Shown in pieces: positions 56,745-64,000 of a stretch of 64,000 nt of DNA. The notes beneath the pieces were generated by a model that made no database searches, was not told the origin of the DNA, and saw only the letters and a program-made list of their open reading frames with translations. The translations under genes and the position numbers were made by a program. The DNA comes from Alligator mississippiensis (lineage: Eukaryota > Chordata > Crocodylia > Alligatoridae): positions 246,430,251-246,494,250 of the forward strand of contig NC_081826.1 in the NCBI RefSeq assembly GCF_030867095.1, given 5' to 3'. How positions within the stretch are numbered: position 1 is the stretch's first letter; each line of letters opens with the position of its first letter.

Positions 56745-57700
56745 AAACATCCATCTTAAAACCTTAGATTTTTACCTCTGCTCTTTTGAATGGAAAGGTG
56801 TTCTACAACCACCTTACAATTCTGTTAGAAACTTTTTCTAATTTCTAGATTGAATTTCTTCAGGGCTAATATTACCCATTTGATCTTGTGCAAACTTTAT
56901 CCTTTAGCTTAAATAGCTTGTATCACTACAACATGTTTCCCCTTTCAGTATTTGCAAGCAGTTAAAATGTTCCCTTTCACTTGCATTTTATTAAATTAAA
57001 CTAGCTAAACTCTTTTAGTTTTCCCTCCCTTTATCATCCTCATAGATCTCTAAACCTTCTGCAATTTCAATGAATCTCTTTTGAACATGGACGACCAGAA
57101 CTACGTGCAGTATTCCAAATGAGTTCTCGAGAGTTCCTTGTTGAATGACATTACTATTTCTCTATTTCTATTGAAATTTATTTGCCTGATACTTCTTAGG
57201 ATCACATTTGCTTTTTTAGGGTCACATGATTTTTTGTGATTGACTATCATCTGGCTGTGTCTAACTGAAAAACCCCATCATATGCAGGATTTGTTGTGAT
57301 AAGTCCCTAAATGAATCACCTAGCATTTTCAGTAATAAATTTCATCCCCTTTATATTAGTCCAGGTCACAAGGCCATGAATATCCTTTTGTTAACTGTTC
57401 CAGTCCTCTTTTATATCGATAACACCTCCCAAGTTTATGACATCAAATTACATTAGCAAACTTCTACTTTTGTACTGGGATCATAAATGAAAATATTCAG
57501 TAAAATCTGTCCTAGAACTCATACTTGAGCATATCTACTACTAATGTATTGCCATCCCAACAGTTTCTTTTTAACCTCAGCTTGTAGTCTGTCTTTTAGA
57601 TAGGAGAGACTCCCCATCTCCCATATTAACTAATACCCTCCCATGTGGCACTATCTATTCAAATTCAGATAGATTAAACCAATGTTTTCCCCATGTCTAC
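56745..57700 (-). mobile_element. Old CR1/L3-like relic
   Basis: Minus-strand remnant. The plus-strand words 'aactacgtgcagtattccaa', 'ggatcacatttgctttttta' and 'tgtgattgactatcatctgg' sit in the order of the CR1/L3 ORF2 C-terminal region (cagtactccaaatgag ... gatcacatttgcc ... gtgatcaacc). No readable frame remains. It is older than the 42 kb and 61 kb copies. Confidence 0.65.
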
Positions 57701-59031
57701 AAAAAGAAAGATATCAGGTTCATATAGGACTAGCTAACATGGATAAACCCATGTAACATTCCAGAGTGGAGTTTCATACTTCACCTGGCATGAAATGAAT
57801 TCTAATGACTCCACTGGTGATATTAGCAAAAGCTAATTGTCAAAGCAATGAATAATTCCATCTCAATATAAAGCTATGGGAAGCCCACCGTTATTACAGC
57901 TAAATCTTAGTATGGTCAGTGGATCAATACCTCACCTGGGATAAGTTCCTAGTTCAGTGATGTTATGGCAATTTATAGCAGGAGAAAAAAAATATAGCCC
58001 CAAAATATGATTTAATTGAACTTGTCACAATAATACAAGTAGTAAAGAAATAACAGCTTATAAAACAAAAATGTGTGTGAAAAAATGAACACCTTCTCCT
58101 TTTAGAGATAAGTTTTATACCATCTGCCTGTGTTGTAATATGCTGGTTTATCTAAGCTCATCACACAACATTCAAAGCAGAAATACCACTTTGGAATAAA
58201 AAGTGGGATTTTAGAAATGCTCAAGTGATTTAGGGGCAGGACTTTCAATGAGACTTCTGCTGCTAATTGATTTAGAACCTTTTGATAATCCCCTTGAAAA
58301 CTCTTGTTCTGCATTTATTCAAGTCAATGGTTGTTTTGTTATTAACTTCATTGGTAGAAAGACCAGTGCCTAATTTTACATCATAAAAGCTCCTTTTTAC
58401 CTAGGATATCTTTAAAACCTGCAGCTATACATTAGTTCCTCCAAGAGCCTAAACAAGGAAGCAAGATGAAGAGATTATTTTAGTTGTTCAAATTATGCCA
58501 ATTTTGTCCTGGGTTCGATGAACGGGTAAATATGATGGTTTCTCATTAATTAAATTCAGTTGCTCTCCTTGATCACTTCTGAATTGCTTTGATTCTGTAG
58601 CCAAAAATAAATACCACTGACTGTAAGAGCAGATAAGAAAGGAAAATGAACCACACTTATTTGAAAGATGAGAAGAGTAATGAATGACATTTGTGCCACT
58701 TGTACTAGGATAAAGTAAGAGAAGAAAAAGAAAACAAGAATAAAATAGGACTAGATTCATCTTGGTAACTAGAGAAGATATAAAGAGAAACAGAACAGCA
58801 TTCTGCATTTTGCTGTGAAGTCACAAAACACATCTATGATGGAAAAAGATTCTCAACTTAAAAAGGTCAGGAGAGTCCCCTGGAGTACAAAATGCAGCAA
58901 AGACAATTCATCCTAATTCTTCCCAGAATTATGATCTTTCAGAAATAGCTACTTGTGTACTTCTTATCATGAAGTTAATGAAAAAGGCTAATAGCTTAGT
59001 TTGATCCTGTTTAGCCTCAGGAAATCTGTGG
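57701..59031. other. AT-rich unique sequence
   Basis: No gene or named repeat is seen. The 106-codon minus frame at 58488-58808 is leucine/serine-rich without a recognisable domain and has no support. Confidence 0.5.
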
Positions 59032-59039
59032 GTATATAG

Positions 59040-59841
59040 CAGGGGTCAGCAAGCCCCAGCATGCATGCTAGAGCATGGCATACAGAGGCTTGGCATGCAT
59101 TCCTCAGGATGGATGGCAGAGAAGGGGCCAACAAAGATCAGGGCTCTCACAGCTCCCCCACTGTCCTCTTGGGTGCACCTGCCACCAGCAACAAACTGGG
59201 CCAGAGTTTCACAGACCTTGGTGTAGCTGCTTGCAGCCTACTTGACACCTGCTGTGAGCAGCTTGCGCTTCATGGTCAGCAGCACAGGCATATCCAGAGT
59301 ACAGGCCAACTGTGGTTGGCAATGGGAAGGTTGCAAGCCACTGCACCAAGATCTTCAGAGCCCTGGCCTGGCTCATTGCTTCCAGTGGGTGCATATGCAC
59401 CTTGGGGCAGATGGTGAGGGTGCTGCAAGGGGCCCAATCCTTGTTGTAGCAGTACAGGCCCGGCCCTTTCCCCACTGTCTGCCTGGAGGCACGAATGCCC
59501 ACACCACAACAATGAGCTGGGCTGGGGCTCTGCAGACCTTGGTACAGCGGCTTGCAGCCTCCCAGCCACCTGCCACAGCTGGTTTGCACTCTGGGCAGGC
59601 CTGAGCCACCTGCCGTGGAGTCTGGAGAGTCTGCAAGCCACCACACCGAGGTCTGCAGAGCCTCAGCCTGACTTATTGCTGGCAGAACCTGGAGCTGTCT
59701 CCCCGAACGGGCCAGGACTACGCTGCCACAAGGATTGGGCCCCTTGCAGATCCCTCATCATCTGCCCCCAGCACACCAACGTCTTCCAAATTGAGGTTCA
59801 GGTGTTTTTGGCACTCTGCCCCAAAATGCTGCTAACCCCTG
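59040..59841. mobile_element. 802-bp hAT element with 8-bp target duplication
   Basis: Left 'caggggtcagcaagccccag', right read inward 'caggggttagcagcattttg'. Flanks gtatatag (59032-59039) and gtatacag (59842-59849) agree at 7 of 8 bases. The interior repeats 'gcttgcagcct' and 'tgcaagccac' phrases in direct and inverted order. Overlapping frames up to 145 codons have no transposase motif. The MITEs at 15743 and 30411 look like shorter members. Confidence 0.92.
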
Positions 59842-59849
59842 GTATACAG

Positions 59850-60220
59850 TATATGGGAAGGAATTATAAACTCATAAACATTGAAAAGACTACTTAGTTC
59901 AGGTTCCTGATAAAACAGGCCTATTCCCAACCATTTTTACCTTCTGTCCTCATTCTTTCCTTATATAGTCCATAACTCTTTACCAACTGTCACAAACCTA
60001 TAATGCTCAAGAGGTTTGTGAGATTTCATGCACGTTTCTTTGAGTTTATTTTACTAATACGGAATATGTAGTCTCTACATATAGGTAGCATCAAGCTGTA
60101 ATTAGCCCCATCATTATTAGGTCTGCATGACTTATAGTATTTGATATAAATATAATGATATATTTTTTATATTTTAACTAAGAATTTTTAGTAGGCCAAC
60201 AGAAGAATAATCACTGAGAA
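59850..60220. other. AT-rich unique sequence
   Basis: No feature recognised. It ends with the octamer ACTGAGAA that is duplicated on the other side of the next element. Confidence 0.5.
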
Positions 60221-60482
60221 CATAGGCGATGAGTGCGGGGGGGGGGGGGGGGGGGGCTATGCTCCCCCTGAAATTGGCCCTTGCCAGTTGGGGAGTGGGG
60301 AGTGCCAGCGAGTGGCCACCCTGAGAAGCACCAGTGAGACTTCCTTTTTTTCCGGAGGCACTTTCGGTCTGCTGCCAATGCTTCCGGGGTCAGAGATCAG
60401 CCTTTGGAGGACCCTCTCCCCATCTGCCAGTAGCCACTGGGGGACTCCCCACCCCAGAGCCAGGAGGCACCAGTCACCCATG
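60221..60482. mobile_element. 262-bp element with perfect 8-bp target duplication
   Basis: Left end 'cataggcgatgagtgc' and right end read inward 'catgggtgactggtgc' are inverted copies with four differences. ACTGAGAA flanks both sides exactly (60213-60220 and 60483-60490). The octamer duplication indicates hAT-type insertion, although the termini start CATAGG rather than CAGGGG. The interior holds a G20 tract and a GC-rich segment; no coding capacity. Confidence 0.88.
60237..60256 (+). repeat. Uninterrupted G20 tract
   Basis: Twenty G residues 16 bp inside the left end of the 60221-60482 element; G-quadruplex capable on paper. Confidence 0.9.
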
Positions 60483-60579
60483 ACTGAGAATGAGCATTTG
60501 GCATGAGCTGATTAACACACTCGCAGATCTGCTCTCAGGCACATGAACTCAACCTTTCTAGACAATGACAAATTTACAT

Positions 60580-60604
60580 AAAAATAAATAAATAAATAAA
60601 AAAG
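60580..60604 (+). repeat. (AAAT)n short microsatellite
   Basis: Five to six AAAT units immediately upstream of the LTR candidate. Confidence 0.9.
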
Positions 60605-60622
60605 AAAGCCTAATATGAGTAG

Positions 60623-61697
60623 TGTGACAGGGGGCATGATCAGGGCTGCATCTCAACCTCAGTCCACCCACCAGCCCATAGCCCAATCTCACTTGCCATG
60701 ACTTTGCTGGTATAATAAAGTGGTGGTAAATGTGGGAGGCTGCCCATTATATGCCCTGATGCCAGGAGGCACTATCCACGACTCTGTACCTTCCCTTCCC
60801 TACACCATAGGGTATGCCTCATAGATGGCATCCAGGTGTTTATTACATCCTGGCTTGGAGCTGGCCTGGACTCAGTCTTCTGTTATGACTCTAGCACACT
60901 GCCCTACATGAGCCACACACCACCCCCTCTCACTGGGGCCTCTTGTACTCTGCACTCTCTCACAGGGCCTCTTACACTCATGACCATTGCTGAGCCACCC
61001 TTAACCTGCCCTGCTCCCCTTTAGAGGCAATTCTTTCAACAGGGTGCCAACTCTGCCCCTGGCCCTTTACTGGGCATCTTCACATAAAACATACACTCAG
61101 CCTGTTGTGGGGGCTGGCCCATGTGCTGCCCTTCAGGCCATCTATTAAGCCCTACTCAGCACCAGAACTACACAGTCCTTCAGGCTGCTGCTGTGCACCT
61201 ACCCTGTGTGGGCCACACTATTGCCCCCTCTCACTGGGGCCACAAAACTGCCCCTCTCTAGGGCCACTAGGGTCTTACACCCCTGTGGGCTCAGGTGGCT
61301 GTAGCCATGCCTGGCCTTCTAACCCACAATGTTGTGGAGGCTGGGGTTATTGAGGCATCCCTACCCACCTTTCACTGGGGAGGTGAATGGTCCTGGTATT
61401 TCATAGGGGCTGTCCTACCATGGACAGTCCCACCAAGCCTCCCTTCCCCAACAGGGTGCAGTTTTAAGTCATGCGCAGGACCAGGAGCCTCCTCCTTCCT
61501 CATAGCCCCTGTCCTTACCTCCAGGGATGTTCCATACAGCAGCTCAGCCAGGTGATGCTGCTCCCTCAGCTGCAAGCACCACACTGCTGTCTCTACCAGG
61601 CTTGCCTTTGTTTGAAAATGGCCGCCCCTATCAGGCACCTGCCGGCTGCCCGCTCCAGCCTTTAAAAAGTGGCAGGCATCAAAAGTGCACTACCACA
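60623..61697 (-). mobile_element. Solo LTR candidate, 1.08 kb
   Basis: Starts TGTGACAGGG and ends CACTACCACA on the plus strand, so both outer ends carry TGTG in inverse. Flanks agtag (60618-60622) and aatag (61698-61702) match at 4 of 5. On the minus strand an AATAAA lies at 60838-60843. The only TATA-like word (about 61663) is too close to the 5' end for a normal U3, which weakens the call. Composition is GC-rich with several 'ctcactggggcc' phrases (60929, 61227). It could instead be another DNA element core. Confidence 0.45.
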
Positions 61698-61751
61698 AAT
61701 AGCACTTGGGAATAGGAAGGACATTTCTCACTTGGGAGAAATTAAGTCAGA

Positions 61752-64000
61752 CATAGAATCATTGAAAATTAGGTTTGGAAGGGATCTCAGGAGGTCATCT
61801 ACTCCTACCCCCTGCCCAAAGCAGGACCATCCCCAACTAGATCAACCCAGCTAAGGCTTTGTTTAGTCAAGTCTTAAAAACCTCCAGGGATGGAGAGTCC
61901 ACAACTTCTCTGGGTAACCTGTTCCAGTGTTTTACTATCCTCCTAGTGATAAAATTCTAATATCTAACCTAAACTTCCCTTGCTGCAACTTGAGACCATT
62001 GCTCCATCTTATGTCAACTGTCACCATTGAGAAAATCCTAATTCTATCCTCTTTTGAACCACCCTTCAAGTAGTTGAAGGATGACATTAAATTCCCTCTC
62101 AGTCTTCTCTTATCTAAATTAAATAAACCCAGTTCCTTCAGCCTCTCCTCAGAAGTCATGTGCCTCACCACCCTCATCATTCTTTGTTGCCCTCCACTGG
62201 ACTCTCTCAGATTCGTCCACTCCCTTTCTGTAGTAGGATGCCCAAAACTGAAAACAGTACTCCAGATGTGGCCTCATCAGTGCTAAATAGATGGGAATAA
62301 TCTTGCCTTGAACTGCTGGCAACATTCCTACCAATGCAGCCCAGTATGCTGTTAGCATTCTTGGCAACAAGGGCACACTGTTGACTTATATTCAGCTTAT
62401 TGTCCACTATAACCCCCAGGTCCTTTTCTGCAGAGCTGCTGTCCAGCCAGTCAGCCCCCAGCCTGTCCCTGTGCATGGGGTTGTTCTATCCTAAGTGCAG
62501 GACTTTGCACTTGTCCTTAATGAACCGCATGAGATTTCTTTTGATCCAGTACTCTAATTTGTATAGGTCACTCTGAATCATAACCCTACCCTCCAGCATA
62601 TTTGCTACTCTGTGATGTCATTCACAAACTTGCTGAGGGTACACTCTATGCAACCTTCCAGATCACTGAGGAAGACATTAAACAAAACTGGGCCCAGGAC
62701 CAACCCCTGGGGCACTCCACTTGAGACTGGCTGCCAACCAAACATCAAGCCATTGAATAACACCCTCTGGGCCTGATATTTCATCTAGTTTTCTATCCAC
62801 CTTACAGTCCATACTTCCTTACCTTGCCTGTAAGAACGTTGTGGGAGACCATATCAAAAAACTTTGCTAAAGTCAAGGTATACCACATCCATTGGTTTGC
62901 CCACATCCACAGAGTCAGTCATCTCATCATAGCACTCATTCAAGCGCTTAAAAATGAATTGCTTGAGGGTCTGCACCATGATTTTTTCCAGGGACTGAGG
63001 TGAAGCTGACTGCTCTGTAGTTCCTTGTAGCTCCTTTTTCTCTCTCTTAAATATGGGCTCTATGTTTACCCTTTTCCAATCATTTAGGACCTCTTCCAGT
63101 CTCCATGAGACTTGAAGGATGATGGCCAGCAATTCTGCAATAACTTCAGCCAACTCCTCAGCACTCTCAGATGCATCCCATCCAGCCCCGTGGACTTGTA
63201 TATCTCCAGTTTTTTTAAATAGTCCCTAATCTGTTGTTTCACCACTGTTGGCAGTTTACCTCCTCCTCAAACTGTGCTGCCAGTTGCTGTATTCTAGGAG
63301 CTGACCTTCTCTGCAAAGACTGAGGTGAAGGGACCCACACTTTCCCCAATCTTCCTCTCGTTATTGAAATACTTGTAAAAAACCTTTCTTGTTACCCTTC
63401 ACTAGCTGCAAGTCCAATTGCACTTTAGCCTTTCTGCCTTCATCCTTGCATGCCCGAACAATACTTTTATACTCCTCCATAGTTGTTTGTCCAAGTGTCC
63501 ACTCCTTATAAGCTTTCTTTCTGTAATTTAGTTTACTGAAGAGTTCTCTGATAAGCCAAGCTGGTCTTCTGCCATACTTGCCAGTCTTCCTGCACATCAG
63601 GATGGTTTGTTCCTGCACTCTCAGCAAGGCTTCTTTAAAGTACAGCCAGCTCTCCTGGACTCCTCTCCCCATCACATTGGCTTCCCAGGGGATCCTGCCT
63701 ATGAGACTCCTGAGCATGTCAAAGTCTGCTTTTCTGAAGTCCAGGGTCCTTACTCTGCTGCTCTTCATTCTTCTTTTCCTCAGAATCCTGAACTCAACCA
63801 TCTCATGGTTGCTGCTGCCGAAGTTTCCATCTACTCGTACATTCCCCACCAATTCTTCCCTGTTTGTGAGCAGGTTCAAAAGAGGACACCCCTACTTGAC
63901 CACTTCACCACTTGCACCAGGCAATGGCAGTGCAACCCCTACAAAAAGATGATGTCTGCAAGTGGTCACTGACCCCTGGTTGGCGCTCGTCTCCCCTACT
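61752..64000 (-). mobile_element. CR1 LINE, longest copy, runs off the window
   Basis: Minus-strand CR1 from the 'catagaatcattgaaaatta' 3' tail at 61752 through the C-terminus, RT and inter-domain region to the end of the endonuclease at about 63850. It probably continues past 64000. Words in order on the minus strand: EERLKELGLFNLDKRRLRGN (about 62125), RPHLEYCFQFWA (about 62265), SGVPQGLVLGP-like (about 62715), MDVVYLDFSKVF (about 62870) and NDWKRVNIEPIFKREKK (about 63060). Frameshifts break it several times and the active-site box reads FVND instead of FADD. Confidence 0.94.
63361..63879 (-). pseudogene. CR1 ORF2 fragment: endonuclease end to RT linker
   Basis: A 172-codon open stretch. 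Residues about 1-30 are the end of the endonuclease, with NLLTNREELVGNVRVDG and then SSNHEMVEFRI. In the family the latter reads SDHEMVEF, so the catalytic Asp is Asn here. The rest is the charged linker before RT (KTGKYGRRPAWLIRELF, RKAKVQLDLQLVKGNKKGF), which shows no domain of its own. The frame ends at 63361 before the RT. Non-functional. Confidence 0.9.

Noticed and set aside
1-64000. CRISPR arrays, operons, ribosome binding sites, riboswitches or replication origins
   Set aside because: The window is clearly vertebrate repeat-rich DNA; no regular spacer arrays or bacterial gene organisation were seen.

Overview
This window looks like non-genic DNA (intergenic or intronic) from a sauropsid vertebrate, most likely a crocodilian. 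The evidence is in the repeats. There are many 5'-truncated CR1 LINEs whose 3' ends carry the sauropsid motif 'tagggctggaagggacct'. There are many hAT-like elements with CAGGGG termini and 8-bp target duplications, foldback elements sharing 'gtgcatctacac' termini, solo LTRs, and unique AT-rich DNA poor in CpG. No primate or rodent SINEs are visible, and no prokaryotic features. The species call is an inference; a turtle is the main alternative. I found no host protein-coding exon, rRNA or complete tRNA gene that I can support. The longer open frames all lie in GC-rich transposon cores or in LINE remnants.

Layout. 1-18.5 kb is mostly unique AT-rich DNA, with two CR1 3' ends (1.9 and 3.9 kb), a GC-rich block with a 218-bp duplication (2.2-3.2 kb), a degenerate DNA element at 12.8 kb and hAT fragments at 13.9 and 15.7 kb. 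18.5-22.6 kb is a nest: two CR1 copies lie head to head, one is split by a 0.48-kb DNA element, and a 1.1-kb element with perfect 14-bp inverted termini follows. 25.2-27.6 kb holds a reverse transcriptase relic of a non-CR1 LINE, followed directly by a CR1 copy that has lost its RT core. 29.9-36.5 kb is a dense cluster: a foldback element, a hAT MITE, a solo LTR candidate, a second copy of the 12.8-kb family, two related hAT copies and an 814-bp CpG-rich solo LTR. 36.8-38.8 kb is a GC-rich element with a perfect 22-bp hairpin at its edge. 41.4-46.96 kb holds a hAT element with a C-rich minisatellite core, a CR1 split exactly by a 1,273-bp solo LTR, another foldback-family element and a 107-bp near-perfect palindrome. 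49.4-55.6 kb contains two copies of a 'gattcggtgatttggcc' family, an old CR1 relic, two short foldback elements and the best-preserved CR1 C-terminal frame. 56.7-57.7 kb is an old CR1/L3-like relic. 59.0-61.7 kb has two hAT elements with clear target duplications and an LTR candidate. 61.75 kb to the end is the longest CR1, and it runs out of the window.

Activity. Every RT active-site region I could read (FTND, FVND, FANR in place of the family's F/YADD) is damaged, so the LINEs here look dead. The most informative signals are structural: exact nested insertions that give relative ages, DNA elements that share AT-rich ends but carry unrelated GC-rich cores, and short perfect hairpins just inside element ends.
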